Below, in pieces: positions 35,423 through 45,023 of a stretch of DNA of 46,206 nt. This stretch comes from Paralimibaculum aggregatum. Its GTDB lineage: Bacteria; Pseudomonadota; Alphaproteobacteria; Rhodobacterales; Rhodobacteraceae. A program made the position numbers and the translations under genes. Position 1 is the stretch's first letter. Each line of letters begins with the position of its first letter. The notes under the pieces are model-generated. The model was not told where the DNA came from, made no database searches, and saw only the letters and a program-made list of their open reading frames with translations. The stretch covers positions 1-46,206 of the forward strand of contig NZ_BSYI01000043.1 of NCBI RefSeq assembly GCF_030270585.1, read 5' to 3'.

Positions 35423-36467
35423 GCGCCGCGCCAGCCACGGGCATGACCTGCCGCAGGGGGAGCTCTGAACGCAACGCCGGCCGCGGCACGGCCTGCCGCA
35501 GGGCTCCGAGCGCAACGCCGGCCACGGGCTCGACCTGCCGAAAGGGCCGAGCGCAACGCCGGCCACGGCGCGGCCTGCCACAGAGGGCCGAGCGCAGCTC
35601 CGGCCGCGGATACAGCCTGCCGCGGGAGGGCCGAGCGCCGCGCCGGCCACGGGAACAACCTGCCACAGGGGGCCGAGCGCCGCGCCGGCCACGGGCACAA
35701 CCTGCCACAGGGGGCCGAGCGCCGCGCCGGCCGCAGGGAGATCGAGCACAGCGCCGGCCGCAGGCACGGCCAGGCGCAGGGGGCCAAGCGCCGCACCGGC
35801 CGCGGACGCGGCCCGCCGCAGGGGATCTGAGCACAACGCCGGCTGCGGCTACAGCCTGCCGCGGGAGGGCCGAGCGCAGCGCCGGCCACGGGCACGGCCT
35901 GCCGGAGAGGGATCGAGCGCAGCGCCGAACGCAGGCACGGCCTGCCGCAGGGGCCGAGCGTGGCTCCGGCCACGGGCTCGGCCTGCCGGAGAGGGATCGA
36001 GCGCAGCGCCGGCTGCGGCTACAGCCTGCCGCGGGAGGGCCGAGCGCAGCGCTGGCCACGGGCACGACCTGCCGCAGGGGGCCGAGCGCAGCATCGGCCG
36101 CGGGCACAACCTGCCGCAGGGGATCGAGTACAGCGCTGGCCACGGGCACGGCCTGCCGCACGGGACCGAGCGCAGCACCGGCCACGGGCACAACCTGCCG
36201 CAGGGGATCGAGTACAGCGCTGGCCACGGGCACGGCCTGCCGCACGGGACCGAGCGCAGCACCGGCCACGGCCACGGCCTGCCGCGGGAGGGCCGAGCGC
36301 CGCGCTGGCCACGGGCACGACTTGCAGAAGGGGGATCAATCACAGCACCAGCCGCGGGCGCGGCTTGCCGCAGGGGGATGTGAGCACAACGCCGGCTGCG
36401 GTTACAGCCTGCCGCAGGGGGCCGAGCGCAGCGCTCGCAGCGGGCGCGGCCTGCCGCAGGCCGGTGG
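35420..36467. repeat. Array of about 25 degenerate repeats of about 42 bp
   Basis: On the plus strand the typical unit has two parts, YGAGCGCAGCGCCGGCCACG and GGCACGGCCTGCCGCAGGGG, with lengths of 41-46 bp and one short unit. The first unit begins at the TGA of the gene ending at 35422. Most units hold the interrupted palindrome CCTGCCGCAGG. Indels that are not multiples of three shift the frame repeatedly, so open frames here encode only repetitive Arg/Pro/Ala sequence and are unlikely to be genes. No unique spacers occur, so it is not CRISPR. Confidence 0.9.
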
Positions 36468-36556
36468 GGGAGAGACCGGCCCGCAGGGGGCGCGACGGCG
36501 GCAAGGGTGGGCGGGGCCTGCGGCAGGCCGCGCCCGGTCTCCGCGCCGCCGCCGGA
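36468..36556 (-). other. pckA 3' flank with nested inverted repeats
   Basis: Outer arms GAGACCGG (36472-36479) and CCGGTCTC (36534-36541) enclose a tight hairpin GGCCTG-CGG-CAGGCC (36515-36529). This may act as a terminator-like or 3'-stabilising structure for pckA, but no T-run follows. Together with the array at 35420-36467 it fills the 1.1-kb convergent gap between the gene at 34589 and pckA. Confidence 0.4.
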
Positions 36557-38161
<1,605 letters not shown>

Positions 38162-38371
38162 GGATCGCTCCTTCGATTTTTCCCAGGCGGCCGTTCGGCG
38201 CGAAATATTGTTGCGTCGCTATCGCCGTCGCGCATCCTCTAATACAGGCCGCGCGGCGAGGTCCAGAGCCGGTCCGTCGCAAGGCGGGGCAAAAGCGTCG
38301 CATTGTCGCCAATATCCCGTCTCGCCCTCGCCATTTCTCCGGTATCATAGTGCGAAAGCGCGGAATCCGGG

Positions 38372-38384
38372 GCACAAGTTGTGC
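38372..38384. promoter_or_regulatory. Palindrome GCACAAGTTGTGC upstream of chvI
   Basis: A perfect 13-bp palindrome (6-1-6) lies 34 bp before the chvI start codon in the 257-bp pckA-chvI gap. It is a plausible operator for autoregulation or for another regulator. I could not match it to a known site, and promoter hexamers for either divergent gene are not clear. Confidence 0.45.
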
Positions 38385-38418
38385 TCCGACCCGACTCAGC
38401 ACGCGCTAGGAGGAATTC

Positions 38419-39120
38419 ATGGCGAGCATCGTCCTGGTCGACGACGACCGCAACATCCTGACCTCGGTGTCCATCGTGCTGGAGGCCGAGGGCTACCAGG
38501 TCTCGAGCTACACCGACGGCGCCGCGGCCCTCAACGCGCTCTCGGCGACGCCTCCGGACCTCGCGGTGTTCGACATCAAGATGCCGCGGATGGACGGCAT
38601 GGAGCTGCTGCGCCGGCTGCGGCTGAAATCCGACCTGCCGGTGATCTTCCTGACCTCGAAGGACGAGGAGATCGACGAGGTGATCGGCCTGCGCATGGGG
38701 GCCGACGACTATATCCGCAAGCCGTTCTCGCAGCGCCTGCTGGTGGAGCGCATCCGCGCCGTGCTGCGCCGGCGCGAGGCGGCCGAGGAGCCGACCGCCG
38801 AGCGCGCCGAGGCCGAGAAGGTGCTGCGCCGCGGCAAGCTGGAGATGGACCCGCTGCGCCACGCCACCCTCTGGGAGGGGCAGAACGTCACGCTCACCGT
38901 CACCGAGTTCCTGATCCTGCACGCCCTCGCGGTGCGGCCCGGCTTCGTCAAGAACCGCGACCAGCTGATGGATTCGGCCTATGACGATCAGGTCTATGTC
39001 GACGACCGCACCATCGACAGCCACATCAAGCGGATCAGAAAAAAGTTCCGGAAGGTTGACCCGGACTTCAACTCCATCGAAACTCTCTACGGCGTGGGGT
39101 ACCGGTACAACGAAGTCTGA
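38419..39120 (+). CDS. chvI: Response regulator ChvI
   Basis: This is an OmpR/PhoB-type regulator of the ChvG-ChvI envelope and acid stress system. The 233-residue protein has a receiver domain (acidic cluster DDD at 8-10, phosphoacceptor Asp52 in [11 protein letters not shown]) and a C-terminal winged helix ending [20 protein letters not shown] lies six bases before the ATG. It is the first gene of a tight operon with chvG, hprK, rapZ and the PTS genes. Confidence 0.96.
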   Translation: MASIVLVDDDRNILTSVSIVLEAEGYQVSSYTDGAAALNALSATPPDLAVFDIKMPRMDGMELLRRLRLKSDLPVIFLTSKDEEIDEVIGLRMGADDYIRKPFSQRLLVERIRAVLRRREAAEEPTAERAEAEKVLRRGKLEMDPLRHATLWEGQNVTLTVTEFLILHALAVRPGFVKNRDQLMDSAYDDQVYVDDRTIDSHIKRIRKKFRKVDPDFNSIETLYGVGYRYNEV

Positions 39121-39128
39121 GGAGCCGC

Positions 39129-40838
39129 TTGGACGCAGGCGATCACACCGGCCTCGAGCATGAACTCGTCGGCCTGGACAACCGTCCCCGGCCCGCAAAC
39201 ATGCGGGCCCGGATCATTCAGGGGTTGAAACAGTCCGCGCCGTTCTCCTCGCTGCAGCGGCGCATCATCTTCTTCAACCTCGCCGGCCTCGCCTTCCTCG
39301 TGCTCGGCGTCCTCTATCTCAACCAGTTCCGCTCCGGGCTGATCGAGCAGCGCGTCGACGCGCTCGAGACCCAGGCCGAGCTGATCGCGCTGACCATCGG
39401 CGAGACCGCCGGCTACGGCAACGGCCGCACCGACTATGACCAGGTGCGCGCCAACCTCGTGCTGGCGCGGCTCGCCCGGCCCACCGGGCTGCGCGCCCGG
39501 CTCTACGATTCGCGGATGCGGCTCACCGGCGACACGCGCAATCTCGGCACCGGGCCGGAGGCGGTGGAGACCGCCCCGCTGCCGCCGGCCGGCGCGCCGG
39601 CCTCGCCCTCGGCCCGGGCCTCGAGCGCGCTCGAGCGCACCTATGAGCAGATGACCGACATCCTGCGCCCGGCCCCGCCGCGCTATGACGAGGCGGGCCA
39701 GGGCGGCATCAGCCGCGATTTCGAGGTGCAGAGCGCGGTGCGCGGCGCCTCGCGCAGCGCCGTGCGGGTCAACGACCAGGACCAGCTGATCGTCTCGGTG
39801 GCGGTGCCGGTGCGCCGCATGGACGCGATCCTCGGCGCGCTGGTGCTCTCCACCCCCGGCGGCGACATCGACGCCATCGTGCGCGGCGAGCGGGTGGCGA
39901 TCTTCCAGGTCTTCCTGGTGGCGGCGATCGTCTCCACCGCGCTGTCGATCCTGCTGGCCAACACCATCGCGCGGCCGATCAAGCGGCTCGCCCGCGCCGC
40001 CGATACCGAGGGCACCTCGGCCGCCCGCCCGCTCAACCCCGAGCGTGTCGAGATCCCGGACATGAGCCACCGCACCGACGAGATCGGCGAGCTCTCGGCG
40101 GCGCTGATCCGCATGACCGAGGCGCTCTACAAGCGCATCCAGGCGATCGAGAGCTTCGCCTCGGACGTGGCGCACGAGATCAAGAACCCGCTGACCTCGC
40201 TGCGCTCCGCCGTCGACACGATGAAATATGCCAAGACCCCGGAACAGCGCCAGCGCCTGCTCGACGTCATCGCCCATGATGTCGGGCGCATGGACCGGCT
40301 GGTCACCGACATCTCCAACGCCTCGCGCCTCGATGCCGAGCTGGTGCGCGAGCGGATGGAGAATTTCGACCTCGGCCGGCTGATCTCCATGCTCGCCGAG
40401 GTCACCCGCTCGCAGGGCGAGAAGCGCGGCGTCTCGGTGGCGGCGGAGCTGCCCGGGGGGGCGCTGACCGCCCGCGGCCTCGAGGGGCGGATCGCCCAGG
40501 TCATCACCAACCTGCTCGACAACGCGCTCAGCTTCTCGCCGGAGGGCGGCACCATCCGCATCGTCGCGCGGCAGCGCCCCGGCGGCATCCGCGTCGCCGT
40601 CGAGGACCAGGGGCCGGGCGTGCCGCCGGACAACATCACCTCGATCTTCGAGCGCTTCTATACCGAGCGCCCGGAGGCCGAGGCATTCGGCAACCATTCC
40701 GGCCTCGGCCTGTCGATCTCGCGGCAGATCATCGAGGCCCACGCCGGAAGGATCTGGGTCGAGAACATCCGCGATCCGGAGGCCGGGCCGGAGGCGCCGG
40801 TGAAGGGCGCCCGCTTCGTCTTCGACCTGCCGGCCTGA
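39129..40838 (+). CDS. chvG: Sensor histidine kinase ChvG (TTG start)
   Basis: ChvG is the membrane sensor partner of ChvI. Its 569 residues comprise a cytosolic N-tail, TM1 about 47-64 (IFFNLAGLAFLVLGVLYL), a periplasmic domain of about 195 residues, TM2 about 262-281, HAMP, the H-box DVAHEIKNPL with His349, and an ATPase domain with NLLDNA, DQGPGV and GLGLSIS motifs. The start is TTG 39129 with GGAG four bases upstream. ATG 39201 (MRARIIQG) would shorten the cytosolic tail by 24 residues. It lies 8 bp after chvI. Confidence 0.95.
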   Translation: MDAGDHTGLEHELVGLDNRPRPANMRARIIQGLKQSAPFSSLQRRIIFFNLAGLAFLVLGVLYLNQFRSGLIEQRVDALETQAELIALTIGETAGYGNGRTDYDQVRANLVLARLARPTGLRARLYDSRMRLTGDTRNLGTGPEAVETAPLPPAGAPASPSARASSALERTYEQMTDILRPAPPRYDEAGQGGISRDFEVQSAVRGASRSAVRVNDQDQLIVSVAVPVRRMDAILGALVLSTPGGDIDAIVRGERVAIFQVFLVAAIVSTALSILLANTIARPIKRLARAADTEGTSAARPLNPERVEIPDMSHRTDEIGELSAALIRMTEALYKRIQAIESFASDVAHEIKNPLTSLRSAVDTMKYAKTPEQRQRLLDVIAHDVGRMDRLVTDISNASRLDAELVRERMENFDLGRLISMLAEVTRSQGEKRGVSVAAELPGGALTARGLEGRIAQVITNLLDNALSFSPEGGTIRIVARQRPGGIRVAVEDQGPGVPPDNITSIFERFYTERPEAEAFGNHSGLGLSISRQIIEAHAGRIWVENIRDPEAGPEAPVKGARFVFDLPA

Positions 40839-40853
40839 GCCTGGGAGCACAGC

Positions 40854-41345
40854 GTGAGCGGAGCCGAGGAATTCAAGCCGCGCATCGCGGAGCGCGCCGG
40901 GCCCGACAGCATCACGCTGCATGGCAGCGCGGTGGCGCTCAACGATCGCGGCATGCTGATCACCGGCGACCCGGGCAGCGGCAAGTCGCAGCTTGCGGCG
41001 GAGCTGCTGGCGCTCGGCGCCGGGCTGGTGGCGGACGACTGGGTGATCGTCGAGCGCGGCCGCGCCGTCGGCCTGGTGATGAGCGCGCCGGGGCCGATCC
41101 AGGGGCTGCTCGAGCTTCGCGGCATCGGCCTCGTGCGCCTGCCCTTCACCGACCAGGCCCCGCTCACCTGCATCGTCGATCTCAACCGCGAGACCACCGA
41201 GCGCCTGCCGCGGCCCGACAAGCGGGGCTTGCTCGGCATCACCTGCCCGGTCATCTTCGGCAAGGGGCGGCCCGGTCTCGCGCCGGCGCTGATGGCGATG
41301 CTGCGCGCGGGCGGGCTGCTCGATCCGGAATTCTTCTCGCTGTGA
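40854..41345 (+). CDS. hprK: HPr kinase/phosphorylase, short alphaproteobacterial form
   Basis: HprK phosphorylates and dephosphorylates the regulatory serine of HPr. This 163-residue form keeps only the C-terminal catalytic domain, as usual in alphaproteobacteria. It has the Walker A motif GDPGSGKS at 38-45 and the following VADDWVIVER. The start is GTG 40854 with GGGAG six bases upstream, 15 bp after chvG. Its target HPr is encoded three genes downstream. Confidence 0.94.
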   Translation: MSGAEEFKPRIAERAGPDSITLHGSAVALNDRGMLITGDPGSGKSQLAAELLALGAGLVADDWVIVERGRAVGLVMSAPGPIQGLLELRGIGLVRLPFTDQAPLTCIVDLNRETTERLPRPDKRGLLGITCPVIFGKGRPGLAPALMAMLRAGGLLDPEFFSL

Positions 41346-41385
41346 GCCCGAGCGGCCGCAGCGACCGCGCGAAGGACCGCCAGAC

Positions 41386-42342
41386 ATGGCAGAGACCGAC
41401 CCGCCCCAGCCACAGCCGCCCGCGCCCGCAGCGCCGGAGGCGGAGCGCGAGCGCCCGCTGGTGCTGATCGTGACCGGCATGTCGGGGGCCGGGCGCACCA
41501 CCGCGATCAACGTGCTCGACGATCTCGGCTACGAGCCGCTCAACAACTTCCCGCTGGCGCTGCTGGAGACGGTGATCGCCCCTGCCCCCGGCGCGGGCAC
41601 CGGCGGGCCGGCCCGGCCGATCGCCTTCGGCATCGAGACCCGCACCCGCGGCTTCTCGACGCGGGCGCTGACGGCCAGCCTCGACCATCTGCGCCAGAGC
41701 CACGGCATCGGCGCGCTGCTGGTCTTCCTCGACTGCGCCGACGAGGTGCTGATCGCCCGCTTCAGCCAGACCCGCCGCCGCCATCCGCTGGCCCCGGCCG
41801 AGGATGCCGCCACCGGCGTCGCCCGCGAGCGCGCGATCCTCGAGGAGGTGCGTGGCCGCGCCGATGTGGTGATCGACACCACCGACCTCACGCCGCACGA
41901 GCTCAAGCAGGAGATCGCCGGCCGCTTCGGCCAGGGCCTGGTGGCCGGGCTCTCGGTCTCGGTGCAGTCGTTCTCCTTCAAGCGCGGCGCGCCGCACGAG
42001 GCCGACATGGTGCTCGACTGCCGGTTTCTGCGGAACCCCTACTGGGACCCGGAGCTGCGCGCCCTTGACGGCGGCGATCCGCGAATACAAAGCTTTGTGT
42101 CCGATGACCCGCTCTATCCCGAATTTTTCACCAGACTGTCCGAGCTGACCCTGATGCTGCTGCCGGCATACAAGGCCGAGGGGAAGGCCTACTTCTCCAT
42201 CGCCCTCGGCTGCACCGGGGGGCGGCACCGCTCGGTGGCGGTGGCCGAGGCGCTGGCGCGCGAGATCGAGGCCAAGGGCTGGCCGGTGGCGCTGCGCCAC
42301 CGCGAGATCGAGCGCCGCAGCCCCGGCAAGGCGGGCGCCTGA
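41386..42342 (+). CDS. rapZ: RNase adapter RapZ
   Basis: RapZ is a nucleotide-binding protein that in enteric bacteria directs RNase E to the GlmZ small RNA in response to glucosamine-6-phosphate. The targets in alphaproteobacteria are unknown. The 318-residue protein has a Pro/Ala-rich N-terminus, the P-loop variant GMSGAGRTT at 31-39 (Arg in place of Lys), a Walker B-like segment, and the C-terminal IALGCTGGRHRSVAVAEALA signature. It is embedded in the hprK-PTS operon. Confidence 0.96.
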   Translation: MAETDPPQPQPPAPAAPEAERERPLVLIVTGMSGAGRTTAINVLDDLGYEPLNNFPLALLETVIAPAPGAGTGGPARPIAFGIETRTRGFSTRALTASLDHLRQSHGIGALLVFLDCADEVLIARFSQTRRRHPLAPAEDAATGVARERAILEEVRGRADVVIDTTDLTPHELKQEIAGRFGQGLVAGLSVSVQSFSFKRGAPHEADMVLDCRFLRNPYWDPELRALDGGDPRIQSFVSDDPLYPEFFTRLSELTLMLLPAYKAEGKAYFSIALGCTGGRHRSVAVAEALAREIEAKGWPVALRHREIERRSPGKAGA

Positions 42343-42400
42343 TGGGCCCCGGCTGGCCGCATGCCCGCGCCTGTCGCCGCGCCGCCGCGGGGCGCCGCCC

Positions 42401-42808
42401 GTGATCGGCATCCTGATCATCGCCCATGGCGAGCTCGCCGGCGCGCTGCTCGCCGCCACCGAGCATGTGGTGGGCAAGCAGGCCAATGCCCGCACCGTGC
42501 CGATCTACCCCACCGACGACCTGCGCGCCCGCCGCGCCGAGATCGAGCGCATCGTGCACGAGATCGACAGCGGCGACGGCGTGGTGCTGATCACCGACAT
42601 GTTCGGCGGCACCCCCTCCAACCTCGCGCTCGGCTCGCTGCAATCGGCCCAGGTCGAGGTGATCTGGGGCGCCAACCTGCCGCTGCTAGTCAAGCTCGCC
42701 AAGAGCCGCGACCTGCCGCTGGCCGAGGCGGTGCGCAACGCCCTCGATGCGGGGCACAAGTATATCGACTGCGCCAGCCAGATCCTCGATCCGGGGCGCC
42801 AGGCATGA
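42401..42808 (+). CDS. PTS EIIA component, mannose family (GTG start)
   Basis: This 135-residue cytosolic EIIA of the mannose/fructose type carries its phosphorylatable His9 in IIAHGELA and the conserved DMFGGTPSN near 66-74. No EIIB, EIIC or EIID genes accompany it, so it likely serves the regulatory phosphorelay with HPr and ChvG/HprK rather than sugar uptake. The start is GTG 42401. The stop overlaps the ptsH ATG (ATGA), which indicates coupling. Confidence 0.93.
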   Translation: MIGILIIAHGELAGALLAATEHVVGKQANARTVPIYPTDDLRARRAEIERIVHEIDSGDGVVLITDMFGGTPSNLALGSLQSAQVEVIWGANLPLLVKLAKSRDLPLAEAVRNALDAGHKYIDCASQILDPGRQA

Positions 42809-43086
42809 GCGAGGCCAAGCTCCGCCGCCGCCTCGAGATCGTCAACGAGCGCGGCCTGCATGCCCGCGCCTCGGCGAAATTCGTCGAGACCGTGGAGCGC
42901 TTCGACGCCGAGGCCGATGTCACCCGCGACGGCCAGACCGTGCTGGGGGACTCGATCATGGGCCTGCTGATGCTCGCCGCCGGGCCCGGCTCCTCGATCG
43001 AGGTGGCGACCCGCGGGCCGGAGGCCGAGGCGCTGATGGACGCGCTCGCGGCCCTGGTCGCCTCACGCTTCGGCGAGCGCGCCTAG
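42805..43086 (+). CDS. ptsH: HPr phosphocarrier protein
   Basis: HPr relays phosphate between EI and EIIA. The 93-residue protein carries both regulatory residues: His19 in RGLHARASAKF and Ser50 in GDSIMGLLMLAAG, the target of HprK encoded upstream. It starts inside the EIIA stop codon (ATGA). Its TAG stop at 43084-43086 overlaps, on the opposite strand, the TAG of the tag gene (CTAG). No EI gene is in the window. Confidence 0.96.
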   Translation: MSEAKLRRRLEIVNERGLHARASAKFVETVERFDAEADVTRDGQTVLGDSIMGLLMLAAGPGSSIEVATRGPEAEALMDALAALVASRFGERA

Positions 43087-43667
43087 AGCCCCAGCGCCCG
43101 CGCCTCGGCGGTGCAGGCGTCCCGTGCCGGGCAGCCCGCGAGATGGTCGTTGACGAGCCCCGATGCCTGCATGAAGGCATAGACGATCACCGGCCCGCAG
43201 AACTTGAAGCCTTCTGCCTTCAGCGCCTTCGACATCGCCCGGCTCTCCGGCGTCTCGGCCGGCACGTCGGCCATGCGCAGCGGGCTGCTGTCGAGCATCC
43301 GCCCCCCGGTGAAGCCCCAGAGGAAGCGGGCGAAGCCCTCGCGCGCCTCGATCCGCTCATAGGCGCGGGCATTGCCGATGGCGGCCTCGATCTTGGCGCG
43401 CGAGCGCACGATGCCGGGGTCGGCGAGGCAGCGCGCCACCTCCGCCTCGCCCCAGCGCGCGATGCGGGCCGGCTCGAACCCCTCGAAGGCGGCGCGGAAG
43501 TTCTCGCGCTTGCGCAGGATGGTGATCCAGGCGAGCCCGGCCTGGAAGCCGTCGAGCACCAGCTTCTCCCAGAGCGCGCGGGACCCGGTCTCCGGGCGGC
43601 CCCATTCGGTGTCGTGATAGGCGACGTATAGCGGATCGGTGCCGCACCAGGTGCAACGCTCGGACAT
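43083..43667 (-). CDS. tag: DNA-3-methyladenine glycosylase I
   Basis: Tag excises 3-methyladenine from alkylated DNA in base-excision repair. The protein is 194 residues from ATG 43667 (MSERCTWCGTDPLYVAYHDT). The N-terminal Cys5 and Cys8 zinc ligands and the C-terminal NDHLAGCPARDAC ligands form the zinc snap, and LDGFQAGLAWITILRKRENF carries the substrate-pocket residues. It is convergent with ptsH, sharing overlapping stop codons, and divergent from the degenerate GGDEF-EAL gene. Confidence 0.95.
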   Translation of the reverse strand: MSERCTWCGTDPLYVAYHDTEWGRPETGSRALWEKLVLDGFQAGLAWITILRKRENFRAAFEGFEPARIARWGEAEVARCLADPGIVRSRAKIEAAIGNARAYERIEAREGFARFLWGFTGGRMLDSSPLRMADVPAETPESRAMSKALKAEGFKFCGPVIVYAFMQASGLVNDHLAGCPARDACTAEARALGL

Positions 43668-43702
43668 CGGGGCTCCGTCTCGGTCTCGGTTGGGCGGGGC
43701 TG

Positions 43703-43717
43703 TTAACCATCTGTTTA
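43703..43717 (+). promoter_or_regulatory. CtrA-like box TTAA-N7-TTTA
   Basis: TTAACCATCTGTTTA matches the CtrA pattern with one mismatch in the second half-site. It lies 70 bp upstream of the start at 43788, in an AT-richer island between tag and the degenerate GGDEF-EAL gene. Confidence 0.45.
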
Positions 43718-43787
43718 GAACATTTGCCGAACATACTGCAAGGGTCGTCTCGACCGGTGCGGCCCATGTTGCGGAAAGCGGTGTGTC

Positions 43788-45023
43788 ATGGGTGAGCGTG
43801 CAGGGCTTGGCAGCGGCGGGGACGGGCCGGCCGGGGATCATGCCGCGCCGGAGCCCGGGCGCCCGCATGCCCTGCTGCTGGTCTCGCTGGTCAATCTCGC
43901 CGCGCTCGAGGCCTTGCTGGGGGAGGACTGCGCCGCCGAGCTGCTGCGCGCCGCGGCCCGGCGCCTCGCCGCGGCGGCCCCCCGCGCCGGCGGGCTCTGG
44001 CAGGCCGGGGCGCGGCGCTTCGCGGTCGGCGTGCCCGGGCTCGGCGCCGAGGGCGCGGAGCGGCTCGCGGCGGCGCTGGCCGCCGCCCTTGCAGAGACCC
44101 CGGTGCCGACCCGGCGCGGCCCGCTCGGGCTGCGCATCGCCATCGGCTGCGCCGCGGCGCCGGATGGCGATGCCGCCCGCCTCGGCGATGCCGCGCAGGC
44201 GGCGCTGGCGGCGGCAGAGGCGGCAGGTGGCGGCATCCGCGTGCTCGCCGCCGATGCCGCATCGGCGGCCGCACGCCAGGCTGGGCGTTCCGCCGCCGCC
44301 GAGGCGGCCATGGCCTGCACCGCGGAGGGCGCCCTCAGGATCGGCTTTCGCCCGGTGCTGCGCGCCGGCGCCCGCATCGCCAGCTTCCACATCGCCCATC
44401 CCCGCATCGGCTCGCGGGCCCGGGACGAGATCGCCCCGGATGCCGCCGCGCTCGGTCTCCTGCCGCAGATCGACCGGGCGGTTCTCGCCGGCGTCCTCGC
44501 GACGCTGGAGACCGCGCCGCGCGCGCGCATCGCCATTCCCGTTGCCGTCGAGAGCCTGGAGGACCCGGGCTGGAGCGCCGCACTTGCAGCCTCCGGCAAG
44601 GCGCGAGATCACCCGGCGGAGCGCCTGATCCTCGCGGTTTCCGGCCCCGGCGAGGCGCTGCTGCGGCTCGGCCCGGCGCTGGCGCGGCTGCGTTCCCTCG
44701 GCCCGGCCCTGGCGCTCGATGCCGGCCGGCCCGGCGGGCCCGATCCGCTGGCGCTGCACGCCCTGCGGCCCGACATCCTCACGCTGCCCGGCCCGCTTCT
44801 CGGCCGCGCCGCCGGCGATCCGGCGCTGCATCATGCGATCGCGCAGACGGTGGGGCTGGCGGAGCGGCTGGAGACGATGACCGTCGCCCTCGGCCTCGGC
44901 AGCGCTGCGGAGGCCCGGGCGGCGCAGCGTCTGGGAATCGACTATCTCGAGGGCTACCGCCCCGGCGCAGAGGGCATCGGGCTCAGCTCAGCCCCGGCCC
45001 CGCTTCTTGCCCGCATCCTCTGA
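43788..45023 (+). CDS. Degenerate GGDEF-EAL-like protein
   Basis: The 411-residue soluble protein has two parts. Residues about 27-155 follow the GGDEF fold pattern (LLLVSLVNLAALEALLGEDC, LLRAAARRLAAAA), but the signature loop is QAGARRFAV rather than GGDEF. Residues about 185-405 follow the EAL pattern (FRPVLRAG, LLPQIDRAVL, RLGIDYLEGYRP), but the EAL, Asn, DDFGxG, Lys and AEGVE positions are all replaced. It is therefore predicted to be unable to make or cleave c-di-GMP, though it may bind nucleotide or a partner. Its 3' end overlaps phaR by 36 bp. A CtrA-like box lies upstream. Confidence 0.7.
   Translation: MGERAGLGSGGDGPAGDHAAPEPGRPHALLLVSLVNLAALEALLGEDCAAELLRAAARRLAAAAPRAGGLWQAGARRFAVGVPGLGAEGAERLAAALAAALAETPVPTRRGPLGLRIAIGCAAAPDGDAARLGDAAQAALAAAEAAGGGIRVLAADAASAAARQAGRSAAAEAAMACTAEGALRIGFRPVLRAGARIASFHIAHPRIGSRARDEIAPDAAALGLLPQIDRAVLAGVLATLETAPRARIAIPVAVESLEDPGWSAALAASGKARDHPAERLILAVSGPGEALLRLGPALARLRSLGPALALDAGRPGGPDPLALHALRPDILTLPGPLLGRAAGDPALHHAIAQTVGLAERLETMTVALGLGSAAEARAAQRLGIDYLEGYRPGAEGIGLSSAPAPLLARIL

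Noticed and set aside
35302-36465. Open frames through the 42-bp array, both strands, encoding 14-residue repeats
   Set aside because: Insertions and deletions of non-multiples of three move the repeat between frames, so there is no maintained coding frame.
35420-36467. Array of PhaR operators (CTGC...GCAG)
   Set aside because: The CCTGCCGCAGG palindrome has a one-base spacer, whereas described PhaR sites in related bacteria have three to four bases, and no PHA gene lies beside the array.
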